Source: Martinezella lusitana | GTDB lineage: Bacteria > Pseudomonadota > Alphaproteobacteria > Rhizobiales > Rhizobiaceae | DNA: 64,000 nucleotides | Assembly: GCF_014207095.1 (NCBI RefSeq) | Contig: NZ_JACHBG010000003.1 | Location: forward strand, 372,001-436,000 | Reading direction: 5' to 3' | Part shown: piece by piece, positions 1 to 9,453 of the stretch | How positions within the stretch are numbered: position 1 is the first letter of the stretch | How the letters are laid out: every line of letters begins with the position of its first letter | Notes under the pieces: generated by a model | What the model was told of the DNA's origin: nothing | Databases searched by the model: none | The model's input: only the letters and a program-made list of their open reading frames with translations | Translations under genes and position numbers: made by a program

Positions 1-1080
1 GTTTCCGGTGCTGTCATCGGTACTGCGGTCATCATGGTGATCGTCGAATTGCTCAGGAAGCTCGAAGGCGGTGTCGATCTTGGCTTCTTTTCCTTGCCGA
101 CTGTCTTCGGCCTGACCGATATCGGCATTGGTTTGGCGATCCTGCTTGTGATGTATCGCCTGCAGGACGGTCTTCTCGGGGTGCGCGAGATCGACGAGCA
201 GCTGCCGTTCTTAAAACGCCTGGCTGCCGGGAAGGCGCAGTCGTCTGCGAAGCCCGACACAACGGAAGCAGCCAGCATTGAAGGCGACGTGCTGCGGGTG
301 GAAAATGTCGGCAAGCGGTTTTCCGGGCTCGTTGCGCTCGAGGATGCCAATTTCGAAGTTCGTCCGGGCCTCGTCACCGGCCTGATCGGCCCGAACGGCG
401 CCGGCAAATCGACACTGATCAACAGCATCTCTGGCGTCGTGCCGCCATCGACCGGACGGGTGACCGTCGGCGGCGTCGATGTCGCCTCGCTGCCGGTTCA
501 TCGCGTGCCGATCGCCGGCCTTGCGCGTACCTTCCAGAATATCCGCCTCTTCAAGAACCTGACGGCGCTGGAAAATGTCACGGTTGCCGCAAGCGCTGTC
601 GCGCGCGATGGCGCGGATCCCGTCGATCTTGCCCGCGATGCGCTTTTCGAGGTTGGCCTCGGCGACGTCGCCGACCAGCTGGCGGGGACACTCTCTTATG
701 GTGCGCAGCGCCGTCTCGAAATCGCCCGCGCCCTGGCGCTGAAGCCCCGCTATCTGCTGCTCGACGAGCCGGCCGCCGGCATGAACCCTGCGGAGACGAT
801 GGAATTGATGGCTGTGCTGGACCGGATCCGCACGAAATATCGCCTCGGCCTCCTCGTGGTCGAGCACGACCTCAAGCTCATCATGCGCCTGTGCGATGTC
901 GTCGTGGTCCTGAACAAGGGGCAGCAGATCGCCATCGGTACGCCAGCCGAGATCCAGTCGAATCCCGCTGTCATCGAGGCCTATATCGGCCGCCGCCGCT
1001 CAACGGCAAAGCACGAGCTACCCAAAGCCGAGGCACCTTTACTCAATCTCGATCCGCATACGAGCGGCAAGACAGCATAA
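1..1080 (+). CDS. LivM-LivG fusion: branched-chain amino-acid ABC permease/ATPase, 5' truncated
   Basis: The frame is open from base 1, so the gene begins upstream of the window. The first ~70 visible residues are hydrophobic and end in a LivM-like C-terminus. After a short linker a complete LivG-type ATPase begins near base 285: Walker A GPNGAGKST, signature LSYGAQRRLEIARAL, Walker B LLLDEPAAGMNP and the switch histidine in VVEHDLKL. Permease and ATPase are therefore one polypeptide, whereas E. coli has separate LivM and LivG. It is followed after 20 bases by the binding protein, then LivF and LivH, forming a complete importer. Family substrates are branched-chain amino acids, but related systems carry amides, urea or aromatic compounds, so the substrate is open. 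Internal ATGs such as base 34 are not the true start. Confidence 0.9.
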   Translation, partial: VSGAVIGTAVIMVIVELLRKLEGGVDLGFFSLPTVFGLTDIGIGLAILLVMYRLQDGLLGVREIDEQLPFLKRLAAGKAQSSAKPDTTEAASIEGDVLRVENVGKRFSGLVALEDANFEVRPGLVTGLIGPNGAGKSTLINSISGVVPPSTGRVTVGGVDVASLPVHRVPIAGLARTFQNIRLFKNLTALENVTVAASAVARDGADPVDLARDALFEVGLGDVADQLAGTLSYGAQRRLEIARALALKPRYLLLDEPAAGMNPAETMELMAVLDRIRTKYRLGLLVVEHDLKLIMRLCDVVVVLNKGQQIAIGTPAEIQSNPAVIEAYIGRRRSTAKHELPKAEAPLLNLDPHTSGKTA

Positions 1081-1100
1081 CAATCCAGAGGAGAATAATA

Positions 1101-2255
1101 ATGAAGTCGACATTGAAGGTTCTTTTCCTGTCAAGCGCGCTTGGCGCCATGGCTGTTCCGGCTTTGGCAGACGATCTCGTGGTCGGCCTGGCTACGGCGC
1201 AGACCGGCACTCTCGCCCCTTACGACCAGCCGTCGCTCAAGGGTCTGCAGATGGCGGTTGACGAGATCAATGCGGCGGGCGGTATCGCGGGCAAGTTTCC
1301 GATCAAGCTCGTCGCCAAGGACACACGCTCGGATGCCGGGCAGACCGCTCTCGTTGCGCAGGAACTTGTCGATCAGGGCATCGGCATCCTGATCACGCCT
1401 TGCGATGCCGATCCTTCGATCGCAGCCGGCCAGATCACCCAGGCGGCACATATCCCAGCCTTCTCGTTCTGTGCGACGACACCGACCATGCCGCTGGCGG
1501 TCGGCGACTACATGTTCGGAAACTATCCCGCGGATAACGTGCAGGCCGCCGTTCTCGCCGGCTACGCCAAGGATAAGGGCTTCAAGAAGGCCTATATTCT
1601 GAAGTCTCCCGACACTGCCTATACGCTGAAACTGCCGGAATATTTCGCCACGAGCTTCAAGGCAAAGGGTGGCGAGCTGGTTGGCGAGGGCACTTTCGCC
1701 ATGGGCCAGCAGGACTTCAGCGCCGAGGTGACGAAGATCAAGGCTCTGAACCCGGCACCCGACGTCATCATGACGGCTGCCTATGAGCCAGATTTCCCGG
1801 CCTTCATCCGTCAGCTGCGTGGTGCAGGCGTCAACACGCCGATCCTCGGCAGCGATGGAATCGATTCACCTACGACATTCGGCCTTGGCGCACTTGTCGA
1901 CGGTGTCGTCTTCACCACCGCCGGCTTTGCTGTCGACGGCAGTCCGCTCGCCGCCTTCAACGCGAAATACAAGGCGAAGTTCGGACAGGACCCGGATACG
2001 GTCTACATCGCCAATGGCTATGATCTGGGCAAGGTCATCGAAGCGGCCGTTACCAAGGCCGGCAGCGTCGAGCCGACGGCAATCCGCGATGCGGTCGCCT
2101 CTCTCGAAGGCGTAAAGGGCGTGACCGGCGCTATTACCTATGTCGGCACCAAGGGAATGCCGCTGCGCTCGGTCTCGCTGGTCCGCATCGATGGCGGCAA
2201 GCGTTCGCTGGTGAGCCAGGGTGTTCCGAACGCCGCGGACGTTCCTTCCCCGTGA
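1101..2255 (+). CDS. Branched-chain amino-acid type ABC substrate-binding protein
   Basis: 384-residue periplasmic binding protein of the LivJ/LivK (Peripla_BP_6) family. A signal peptide ending in PALADD precedes the mature LVVGLATAQTG start, followed by the family-typical GLQMAVDEINAAGG motif. The start at 1101 is chosen because GAGGAG lies about 8 bases upstream and the signal peptide begins there; the longer open frame reaches back into the preceding gene and is not credible. It sits between the LivM-LivG fusion and LivF, so it delivers substrate to this importer. Substrate cannot be read from the sequence. Confidence 0.93.
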   Translation: MKSTLKVLFLSSALGAMAVPALADDLVVGLATAQTGTLAPYDQPSLKGLQMAVDEINAAGGIAGKFPIKLVAKDTRSDAGQTALVAQELVDQGIGILITPCDADPSIAAGQITQAAHIPAFSFCATTPTMPLAVGDYMFGNYPADNVQAAVLAGYAKDKGFKKAYILKSPDTAYTLKLPEYFATSFKAKGGELVGEGTFAMGQQDFSAEVTKIKALNPAPDVIMTAAYEPDFPAFIRQLRGAGVNTPILGSDGIDSPTTFGLGALVDGVVFTTAGFAVDGSPLAAFNAKYKAKFGQDPDTVYIANGYDLGKVIEAAVTKAGSVEPTAIRDAVASLEGVKGVTGAITYVGTKGMPLRSVSLVRIDGGKRSLVSQGVPNAADVPSP

Positions 2256-2352
2256 TCTGGATGACGTGTCCTCGGAGTTTTGCCGGGGGCACGTCACCGA
2301 AACGAATTCGTTCAACGGCTCAGGCGCAGCGGCTGCGGCAAGGATTTGCCCG

Positions 2353-3090
2353 ATGATGATGAGTAGAATTTCCGACCAGGACCCCTTGCTTGAAGTGAGC
2401 GGGCTGAAGGTTGCCTATGGCCCCGTCGAGGCTCTGAAGAGTGTCGATCTCCAGGTCCGTAAAGGGCAGATCGTAACCTTGCTTGGCGCAAACGGCGCCG
2501 GCAAGAGTTCGACCCTCAATGCGCTTGTTGGCCTCGCCGCCAAGAAGGCCGGCAAGGTGACATTCGGCGGCAAGGACATTTCCGCACTTCCGCCTGAGAC
2601 GATCGTCCGTATGGGCATGACGCTGACGCCGGAAGGCCGACGCATCTTTCCAAGCCTCAGCGTCGACGAGCATCTTCTTCTCGGCGGCGCCATGCATAAG
2701 GGGCGAGGGGCCATCGATGCCGTGCGCGAAGACATGCTGTCGCGTTTCCCGATCCTGAAAGAGCGTTTGCATCAGAAGGCGGGCTCGCTGTCCGGCGGCG
2801 AGCAGCAGATGCTGGCCATTGCCCGCTCGATGATGTCTTCGCCTGATCTTCTGCTGCTGGACGAGCCGTCGCTCGGTCTTGCCCCGCAGATCGTCGACCA
2901 GATCTTCGAACTCATCTCGGGCCTGCGCGAGCGCGGGCTGACGATCCTGCTTGTGGAGCAGAACGTCTCTCTCTCGCTCGAGATCGCCGATGCCGGTTAC
3001 GTGATGGCCAATGGCAGGATCGTACTATCGGGCTCTGCGGCCGACCTTCGCAATTCCACTGAAATCCAGGGCGCCTACCTGGGCGCCTGA
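2353..3090 (+). CDS. livF: LivF-type branched-chain amino-acid ABC ATPase
   Basis: 245-residue cytoplasmic ATPase, the second nucleotide-binding subunit of the importer. Walker A GANGAGKSS, signature LSGGEQQMLAIAR and Walker B LLLLDEPSLGLAP are all intact; LDEPSLGLAP is typical of LivF rather than LivG. The start is placed at the first of three tandem ATG codons (2353-2361), with AAGGA just upstream; the frame is open further upstream, but that part does not look like protein and overlaps the binding-protein gene. It pairs with the ATPase half of the LivM-LivG fusion. LivH follows after 21 bases. Confidence 0.93.
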   Translation: MMMSRISDQDPLLEVSGLKVAYGPVEALKSVDLQVRKGQIVTLLGANGAGKSSTLNALVGLAAKKAGKVTFGGKDISALPPETIVRMGMTLTPEGRRIFPSLSVDEHLLLGGAMHKGRGAIDAVREDMLSRFPILKERLHQKAGSLSGGEQQMLAIARSMMSSPDLLLLDEPSLGLAPQIVDQIFELISGLRERGLTILLVEQNVSLSLEIADAGYVMANGRIVLSGSAADLRNSTEIQGAYLGA

Positions 3091-3111
3091 CCGGCAAAGG
3101 GACTTCATCTC

Positions 3112-3999
3112 ATGGACATGTTTCTGCAGCAGCTGGTCAACGCGCTCAGCCTCGGCGGCACTTATGCGCTTCTGGCACTGGGTCTTGCCGTCGTCTTCTC
3201 GATCATGGGCCTGATCAACTTCGCCCATGGCGAGCTTATGACGGCAGCCGGGTATGGTCTCTGCTTTGCGTTGATCGTCGGCCTACCTTTCGGCGTGGCA
3301 ATCATTGTGGCCCTGGCGGTCGCGATCGTGCTTGTGCTCCTCATGGAGCGCGCAGCCTTTCGGCCGGTTCGCGGGGCGAGCGGCACCACCCTGCTTCTGA
3401 CCAGCTTTGCGGTCAGCGCCATCCTGCGCGTGCTCTTCCAGAATTTCGTTTCGGCTCGCCCGAAGCCGGTTCCGATGCCGATGAGCCTTTCCGGTACGAT
3501 CGAGATTGCCGGGCTGCATATCGGTATCATCCAGGGCATTTCGATCCTGGTGACCTTCATCATGTTGGCGGGGCTGAACCTTTTCTTGCGGACCACTGTG
3601 CTTGGCCGGGCCATGCGCGCGGCCTCTGAGGATTTCGCCATCGTGCGGCTCATGGGTATCCGCGCCAATGCGGTCGTCGCCACTGCCTTTGCGATTTCGG
3701 GTCTTCTGGCCGGCGTTGCCGGCATTCTCTGGGTGGCGCAGCGCGGCAGCGTCGATCCGCTGATGGGCTTCCTGCCGGTGCTCAAGGCCTTCATCGCCGC
3801 GATCATCGGCGGCCTTGGCAGCCTTTCGGGTGCTGTTGCAGGTGGCTTCCTACTCGGTTTTATCGAGGTGTTTCTCCAGGCCTATCTGCCCGATAGTCTG
3901 CTGAGTTATCGCGATGCTCTCACCATCCTGCTCGTGATCGCGGTTCTGCTGTTCGCGCCGCAGGGGCTGCTTGCCCGCAAGACGATTGTGAAGCTCTGA
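3112..3999 (+). CDS. livH: LivH-type branched-chain amino-acid ABC permease
   Basis: 295-residue inner-membrane permease with about eight hydrophobic segments and the LivH-type motif INFAHGELMTAAGY near residues 40-53. It carries the family region LMGIRANAVVATAFAISGLLAG and ends normally. It closes the four-gene importer operon; with the permease half of the LivM-LivG fusion it forms the membrane channel. The order here (MG fusion, binding protein, F, H) differs from the E. coli order, which suggests local rearrangement. Confidence 0.93.
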   Translation: MDMFLQQLVNALSLGGTYALLALGLAVVFSIMGLINFAHGELMTAAGYGLCFALIVGLPFGVAIIVALAVAIVLVLLMERAAFRPVRGASGTTLLLTSFAVSAILRVLFQNFVSARPKPVPMPMSLSGTIEIAGLHIGIIQGISILVTFIMLAGLNLFLRTTVLGRAMRAASEDFAIVRLMGIRANAVVATAFAISGLLAGVAGILWVAQRGSVDPLMGFLPVLKAFIAAIIGGLGSLSGAVAGGFLLGFIEVFLQAYLPDSLLSYRDALTILLVIAVLLFAPQGLLARKTIVKL

Positions 4000-4082
4000 T
4001 CGAAAGATCGGAGCTTCGCTTCGCCGATAGGCCGCTCCGCGCGCCGTCGAAGGCGGTGCGCCGCCAACCTCGTGTTCTTCTT

Positions 4083-4121
4083 CCTCAGCCGATGAGGCGC
4101 ATACCTTACGAACGGCTGAGG
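4083..4121. terminator. Hairpin between convergent genes
   Basis: Perfect inverted repeat: CCTCAGCCG at 4083-4091 and CGGCTGAGG at 4113-4121, 21-base loop. It lies between the end of livH and the end of the SnoaL-like gene read from the other strand, where a bidirectional terminator is expected. There is no clear T-run, so termination is inferred from position. Confidence 0.35.
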
Positions 4122-4128
4122 TCCCTAT

Positions 4129-4503
4129 TCACGGAGTCGCCGGCAATGCGTCAAAGAATAGGTGGATTTCGGCAATTCTGCCATCGGTCGCGATAACGAC
4201 ATCCGTGCCAGCATATGCCGGCGGCGCGCCGGGCGGGCCGGAAACCCATTGGACGCGCCCGGATCGCCCGTGAAGAACTTCGGGGGCTCGCAAGACTGTG
4301 TACTGAAAGTCCGGATGCATGGCACGGATCACGCCGGCAATGCGCACAATCTCGTCGCGTCCGCGCGTGACGCCGTTTGGTTCGTAGAATACGGCATCTC
4401 CCGTGAAGATTTCTTGTGCCGCCGCACGACGACGGGCGTCGTCACCTTCGCCGAAAATCTCGTGGAGATTGCGGGTAAGCAGAGTGGCGATATCATAGGA
4501 CAT
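4129..4503 (-). CDS. SnoaL/NTF2-like polyketide-cyclase-type protein
   Basis: 124-residue protein with the size and pattern of the NTF2-like SnoaL fold: an N-terminal helix, then FTGDAVFYEPNG, then alternating strands ending VVIATDGRIAEIHLFFDALP. Proteins of this family bind or transform small hydrophobic molecules; a reaction cannot be assigned. The ATG at 4503 is chosen because it opens the fold; the longer frame overlaps the upstream SDR gene. It lies 28 bases downstream of the SDR gene on the same strand and is probably co-transcribed with it. Confidence 0.8.
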   Translation of the reverse strand: MSYDIATLLTRNLHEIFGEGDDARRRAAAQEIFTGDAVFYEPNGVTRGRDEIVRIAGVIRAMHPDFQYTVLRAPEVLHGRSGRVQWVSGPPGAPPAYAGTDVVIATDGRIAEIHLFFDALPATP

Positions 4504-4531
4504 GGTTTTTCTCCAATGAAAGAATGGGCGG

Positions 4532-5284
4532 TCAGATCTGCGCGTGGCCGCCATCGACGAAGAGTTCGATGCCGTTGATGAAGCTTGCGTCTTCGGAGGC
4601 CAAGAAGAGCACTGCCTTGGCAATTTCTTCGGGCTTACCGATGCGGCCGATGGGGATTTGCCCGGCGAGATAGTTCTTCGTCCCCTCAGCCTGATCGCCG
4701 CCGCCGAAGAGTTCATTGAGGCCCGCGGTTTCTGTGACGCCGGGGCTGATCGCATTGACCCGGATGCGGCGGTCTTTCAGGTCGAGGATCCAGTTGCGGG
4801 CGAAGCTGCGGATCGCTGCCTTGGTCGCGGAATAAACGCTGAACGCCGGAGTGCCGGAGATGCTTGTTGTCGAGGAGGTAAGGATGATTGATGCGCCGTC
4901 GCGTAACAACGGCAGCGCCTTCTGAACGGTGAACAGGGTTCCCTTCACGTTGGTGTCGAAGGTCTTCTGATAGTGGTCTTCCGAGATTGCCCCGAGCGGA
5001 GCGAATTCGCCGCCCCCCGCATTGGCAAAAACAATGTCGATGCTGGAATGCTTCTGCTGTACGGCGTCGTAGAGGCGATCGATATCGGCGAGACGACTCA
5101 TGTCGCCCTGTATGCCGGTGATGCGGCCGCCGATTTCCCGGACGGCGGCGTCTAGCGTTTCCTTACGGCGACCGGTGATGAAAACCGAGGCGCCTTCGGC
5201 AGAAAAAGCTTTCGCGGTGGCGAGACCGATGCCGCTCGTACCGCCCGATATCACCACAACTTTGTTTACGAACCTGTTTGTCAT
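4532..5284 (-). CDS. SDR-family NAD(P)-dependent oxidoreductase
   Basis: 250-residue classical short-chain dehydrogenase. The cofactor motif GGTSGIG lies near residue 14, NAG at ANAGG, catalytic Ser in TSSTTS, and Tyr-Lys in YSATKAA, so the active site is complete. TGRRKE after the second strand suggests NADP preference (inference). The start at 5284 is preceded by AAAGGAG at 8-base spacing; the longer open frame lacks such support. It is divergent from a LysR regulator across about 110 bases, the usual arrangement of a LysR gene and its target. Substrate unknown. Confidence 0.92.
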   Translation of the reverse strand: MTNRFVNKVVVISGGTSGIGLATAKAFSAEGASVFITGRRKETLDAAVREIGGRITGIQGDMSRLADIDRLYDAVQQKHSSIDIVFANAGGGEFAPLGAISEDHYQKTFDTNVKGTLFTVQKALPLLRDGASIILTSSTTSISGTPAFSVYSATKAAIRSFARNWILDLKDRRIRVNAISPGVTETAGLNELFGGGDQAEGTKNYLAGQIPIGRIGKPEEIAKAVLFLASEDASFINGIELFVDGGHAQI

Positions 5285-5338
5285 TGCGTTTCTCCTTTGT
5301 AGCGGCGTGTTCGGCCGTCGAAAAAGAGCATGCCAGTA

Positions 5339-5401
5339 GAACGATGATGCAAACAGCCGGCAATCATGATACTTAGCGTTCTGAAAAAGGAACGATGATG
5401 C
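5339..5401. promoter_or_regulatory. 12-bp direct repeat in the SDR/LysR divergent promoter
   Basis: GAACGATGATGC occurs exactly at 5339-5350 and again at 5390-5401, 51 bases apart. The second copy overlaps the ribosome-binding site and start codon of the LysR gene. A regulatory function (autoregulation) is inferred from placement only; chance or duplication is possible. Confidence 0.35.
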
Positions 5402-6297
5402 GGGCTGACTTGAATGATCTGGCTTACTTTGCCGAAGTGGTTGCGCATGGCGGCTTTGCCGCGGCGGGCCGCGCGCTGCGCGAGCCAAAATCGAAGCTGA
5501 GCCGCCGCGTCGCCGCGCTGGAGGCGCGGCTTGGCGTCCGTCTGATCGAGCGATCGAGCCGCCGTTTCAGGGTGACGGACATCGGTCAAAGTTTCTATGA
5601 GCGCTGCAAGGCCATGCAGATGGAGGCAGATCGTGCGGAAGCACTGGTGGCCGAGGCGCAATCGGAGCCGTACGGCGTCGTGCGTATGAGTTGCCCAACG
5701 GGGCTCATCGAGGCGATCTCAACGCTTGTCGCACAGTTTCTGGATCGTTATCCCAAGGTTCGCCTGCAACTTGTAGCTATCGATCGGCCGGTCGATCTCA
5801 TCGAAGAACGGATCGACGTAGCGTTGCGTGTTCGGACCTCGCTCGACAGCGATGCATCGCTCACCATGCGTTCGCTCGGAGAATCCATTCGTATTCTCGT
5901 GGCCACGCCGCAGCTTGCCAGCAGGATCGCCGATGTCGAGGATCTCGGGCGTTTTCCGACGCTGGCGACCAGCGACGATCACGCGGATATCGATTGGCAT
6001 CTGGCGACGGATGACGGCCGCGCACATGTTCTTCGCCATGCGCCGCGGGTTGGCTGTGCCGATTTTTCGGCGGTGCGGTCCGCGGCGGTCGCAGGGCTGG
6101 GTGTCGCGCTCCTCCCGGACCACACATGCCGGCAGGCGCTTGAGGCAGGTTCGTTGGTCCGGGTGCTACCTGCATGGAGGGGAATGCGGGGCCAGGTGCA
6201 TCTGGTCTTCACCACGCGACGCGGCCTTCCCCCTGCCGTTCGAAAGTTCATCGACTGCCTCGCCGCCGGATTTCCGCGCGATGCCTTGACGCGGTAG
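5398..6297 (+). CDS. LysR-family transcriptional regulator
   Basis: About 299 residues. The N-terminal winged helix-turn-helix reads DLNDLAYFAEVVAHGGF, then AAAGRALREPKSKLSRRVAALE, which is canonical for LysR; the rest is a periplasmic-binding-like effector domain (VRMSCPTGLIEA, then the SLDSDASLTMRSLG region). There are two adjacent ATGs (5395 and 5398); the second gives better spacing to AAAGGAA. It faces the SDR/SnoaL pair and probably controls it and itself. The effector is unknown. Confidence 0.92.
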   Translation: MRADLNDLAYFAEVVAHGGFAAAGRALREPKSKLSRRVAALEARLGVRLIERSSRRFRVTDIGQSFYERCKAMQMEADRAEALVAEAQSEPYGVVRMSCPTGLIEAISTLVAQFLDRYPKVRLQLVAIDRPVDLIEERIDVALRVRTSLDSDASLTMRSLGESIRILVATPQLASRIADVEDLGRFPTLATSDDHADIDWHLATDDGRAHVLRHAPRVGCADFSAVRSAAVAGLGVALLPDHTCRQALEAGSLVRVLPAWRGMRGQVHLVFTTRRGLPPAVRKFIDCLAAGFPRDALTR

Positions 6298-6690
6298 ATC
6301 TTCGTCATCCTCTTTGAAACTCGCTGGTGGCGCTGATTGGAGGATTTCGCCGCCTCCGACATACCTCTGAAGGTACATTAGTCTGACCAGCGTCCTTCAT
6401 CGCCGGGCAGAGTGGTACAGTATAGGCAGCCTTGATCGAAAGTGATTGTCGAGGCCCGTCCATGCTTGTAGCCGCGAAGTTTTTGGCTTGGGCTAGGGCA
6501 ATCGCTTACTGGAGTTTGAACATCAACCGAGTGGAAGCACCCATAATGAGGATCTGTCGGCCCCCGTTGAACGCTCAGCAGTCGTAAGTTGAGCGCTTCC
6601 GCTTTTCCCTTGAATCGCAGAAGCGCTCCGCATCCTGATTTCTTGTGCATTGCGGATGGAGGGCCGTTACGCACTCTTCCCGGAAACGCT
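6298..6690. other. Intergenic gap without a supported gene
   Basis: 393 bases between the convergent LysR and chemoreceptor genes. I see no credible gene on either strand. The only structure is the palindrome at 6592-6629, listed separately. Confidence 0.6.
6592..6629. repeat. Intergenic palindromic repeat, family A copy 1
   Basis: GAGCGCTTC at 6592-6600 pairs with GAAGCGCTC at 6621-6629. The whole element resembles the reverse complement of the palindromes at 24751-24792 and 43485-43523, sharing a GCTTCCGC core, a T-rich loop edge and a GCGGAAGCGC-like 3' arm. It is probably a member of a dispersed rhizobial intergenic palindrome family. It lies 3' to both convergent neighbours. Confidence 0.6.
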
Positions 6691-8862
6691 TTAGGCTGCG
6701 CGTGTGCTCCGATTTGCGATACGGTGATCCCGGCCGGTATCGGCAGCCGTCACGAACTTCTCCAGCATCGACGACAGGCCTTGAGCCTCCTGAACGAGAC
6801 ATGTGGCAGAAGCCGTCATCTCTTCAACCATTGCTGCGTTGCTTTGCGTGGCCTGGTCCATGATGTTGACCGCGGTGTTGACCTGCTGCAGCCCGCTGGA
6901 TTGTTCCTTGGCGGCCATCGCGATGGCATCCATGTGGTCATGGATAGATTGGACGAGTTCGGAAATTGCGCCCAGGCCTTCACCGGTCGCGCCAACGAGC
7001 TTTACGCCATCCACCACCCGCTCGCGCGAGGCGTTGATCAGCGTCTTGATCTCCTTGGCGGCGGTTGCGGCGCGCTGCGCCAGCTCGCGAACCTCATGGG
7101 CAACGACTGCGAAGCCTCTGCCTGCATCGCCCGCCCGCGCCGCTTCCACGCCGGCATTGAGGGCGAGGAGGTTGGTCTGAAAGGCGATCTCGTCGATGAC
7201 GGCGATGATCTGGCCGATCTGCTGCGACGAGGTTTCGATGCCCTGCATTGCCCGGATCGCATCTTCAGCCACCGTGCTGAATTTACGGGCATTGCCGCGG
7301 GTCTCGCTGACGAGGTCGCGAACCTCGCCGGTGCGCTGCGAGGTGGCGCGGACATTGGCGCTGATTTCCTCCAGTGCGGCTGCTGTCTCCTCCAGCGAGG
7401 CGGCCTGTGCCTCGGTGCGCTTGGCAAGATTGTCGGAAGCGGCGGAAATCTCGCTGCTGCCACTATGCACGACTTTCACCGCTTGGCCCACGGTCGACAA
7501 CGCTGTCCGCAACTGACGAACGGAACCATTGAAATCGTGGCGCAGCGGCTCGAATTGCGGAGCAAATCTATCGGAGATTTCGCATAGGAGATCGCCGGAG
7601 GCGAGACGATTGAGGCCGGCGGCGAGCGAGCCCGTTGCCGCCTGCAGGCGGCTTTCCGCTTGTTCGGCGGCCTCGCGCTCGATGCGCTGGCGCTCCATGT
7701 CGGCGTTGCGGCGGCTTTCCTCTGCCTCCGTTTCCAATGCTGCATTGCGCTTCGCGGCGTCACGGAAGACATCGACGCAACGAGCCATCTCCCCGACGAG
7801 ATCGCGGCGCTGCACGAAGGGAACCGATTCTGCCGTTTCGCCCTGCGCAAGGCGCATCATGCGATGGCAGATGGAGCGCACCATCTTCGAAACGACGCGA
7901 GCGGTCGACAGGCAAAGGGCCATCGCGGCGAGGAAGATGCCTATTGAAAGCATCAATACGGATTCCAGCTGCCACTTGAGATGGGCGATCCGTTCGCTGG
8001 TCAGGCGTTCGAGAAGAGCCGAGGTCTCGTCGACAACGGTGTTCACAATATCTGTCTGCGCATTGGTGGCCGAAAGCCATTCAGCGACTGCCCTGGCATC
8101 CGCCGTCACGGTCTCGTTCCTGTACATGGCCTGCATCGTCTTTTCCAGGAAGAGACCTTGCGGGCCAGCATGGAAGGCGGAGAGTTTTTCCACCTGGGTC
8201 CGTGGAAGAAATTCTTCGATCTTCTGGCTGTAGGTGTCGCGCAAGTTGCGCGCATGCAGCAGGAAGGCAAGGTCATCCTGTGTCAACGGCGTTCCGCCGA
8301 GGAACTGCTTGCCAAAATTGATCTCGATCTGACCGGCGTCGCCCACCTGCAACAGGGCGTGATAGCCGTCGATCAGCCGGGCAAGCCCAAGGTCGTCGAT
8401 GGTCGCGGCGGAGCGGCGCACGAGGTCGAGCCCGGCGGCGGAGGCTGGCTGCAACACGGTCAGCGCCTCGCTGCTGTCCACTTCACCGTTCGCGTCCACG
8501 TGACGGCGGTATTCCGGAAGTCCCGCCAATTTCGAGCGGATGATCCCGATGTCGTTTTCGATCGTCTTGTCGGTGTTGCCTGCGGATCTCCAAGCTCCGA
8601 AAGCCGCAAGAAGGCTGCCAAGCGCCTCATCCGTCACGGCCCGCTGGCGCGCTCGCGTTTCTGGCGTCGAAAAATCTTCGGCCGGCAGTGCCTGCGCAAT
8701 CTTGCGGCCGGCTTCCGCCAGATGCTGCACCACCGTCTGGCGCTCGATGACGGAGTATTTGTCATAGGCCTGCGACACGACCTGCATGCCCAGCCAAAGG
8801 AAGGCGAGAAGCGGCGCGGCGGCGATGAGGTAAAGGAGTTGTTGCAACGAGAACTTGGACAT
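6691..8862 (-). CDS. Methyl-accepting chemotaxis protein with large periplasmic sensor
   Basis: 723-residue transmembrane chemoreceptor. Membrane helix 1 is near residues 9-29 and helix 2 near 300-323, bounding a ~270-residue periplasmic domain that is helical and resembles the NIT (nitrate/nitrite-sensing) type; that assignment is tentative. HAMP follows at about 320-372, then a coiled region with a second HAMP-like stretch (411-460), and the signalling domain with the hairpin tip around residues 557-598 ([20 protein letters not shown]). There is no C-terminal CheR-tethering pentapeptide; the end is NRSTRAA. No che genes are adjacent, so it must feed a chemotaxis system elsewhere. Confidence 0.95.
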   Translation of the reverse strand: MSKFSLQQLLYLIAAAPLLAFLWLGMQVVSQAYDKYSVIERQTVVQHLAEAGRKIAQALPAEDFSTPETRARQRAVTDEALGSLLAAFGAWRSAGNTDKTIENDIGIIRSKLAGLPEYRRHVDANGEVDSSEALTVLQPASAAGLDLVRRSAATIDDLGLARLIDGYHALLQVGDAGQIEINFGKQFLGGTPLTQDDLAFLLHARNLRDTYSQKIEEFLPRTQVEKLSAFHAGPQGLFLEKTMQAMYRNETVTADARAVAEWLSATNAQTDIVNTVVDETSALLERLTSERIAHLKWQLESVLMLSIGIFLAAMALCLSTARVVSKMVRSICHRMMRLAQGETAESVPFVQRRDLVGEMARCVDVFRDAAKRNAALETEAEESRRNADMERQRIEREAAEQAESRLQAATGSLAAGLNRLASGDLLCEISDRFAPQFEPLRHDFNGSVRQLRTALSTVGQAVKVVHSGSSEISAASDNLAKRTEAQAASLEETAAALEEISANVRATSQRTGEVRDLVSETRGNARKFSTVAEDAIRAMQGIETSSQQIGQIIAVIDEIAFQTNLLALNAGVEAARAGDAGRGFAVVAHEVRELAQRAATAAKEIKTLINASRERVVDGVKLVGATGEGLGAISELVQSIHDHMDAIAMAAKEQSSGLQQVNTAVNIMDQATQSNAAMVEEMTASATCLVQEAQGLSSMLEKFVTAADTGRDHRIANRSTRAA

Positions 8863-9453
8863 TCCGAACCACTTTCTGCTTACTACCTATTGGAGAATAA
8901 TGTATCGATAGAAGAACATCCTTAATTGTGCGTTATCGAAAGTAACAATTGGCTAATATGGTATTGTGATAACATTTAGATCGTCACAATCCATCGCGAA
9001 CCATTGCATTTGGCAGGAAATTGCATTTGCTGCACTCTGGCGAAGACGATCTATCTTCATCGGTGACCGATGGTGCCGCTTTGGTCACCCCGATGTCTGA
9101 GCGCCAGTGACGCGAGATCGATGCTTCATCAGGAAAGACTTGGGCCAGGTCTTCAAGCCGGGCATAACCCGATGCGATGGTATTGGAGGGGCAGCATGTC
9201 GTCGGCGCGAGATAGACGCCTTCGCACTGGAATCAATCTCACAAAACTATTGGCCGATCCCGGGCAAGCCGTTGTGGAGAACTATGCTGGATTTGTCGCT
9301 GGACAGGAACAACACATCTCGTTGCTCCAGGAAGATAAGTGGGCTTTTATCGGGCTGAGGCTGGATAGCGAAGCCGACCGCCGGTCTGGCAGAGCATGTT
9401 ATGCTGCCATGTCGACGAAGCCGTGGCAGCCAGAGCGGCCACGGCTTTGTCCG
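8863..9453. other. Intergenic gap holding the chemoreceptor promoter region
   Basis: 591 bases. The part next to the chemoreceptor start (about 8880-8990) is AT-rich and should contain its promoter, but no convincing -35/-10 pair was found. From about 9060 to 9230 the minus strand has a coding-like frame with no start codon and no recognised family (see findings). Nothing else is supported. Confidence 0.45.

Noticed and set aside
6378..6674. 98-codon minus-strand open frame between LysR and chemoreceptor genes
   Set aside because: It covers the palindrome at 6592-6629, has no ribosome-binding site and no recognisable features.
7981..8925. 314-codon plus-strand open frame opposite the chemoreceptor sensor domain
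   Set aside because: No domain, and the chemoreceptor on the other strand is complete through this stretch.
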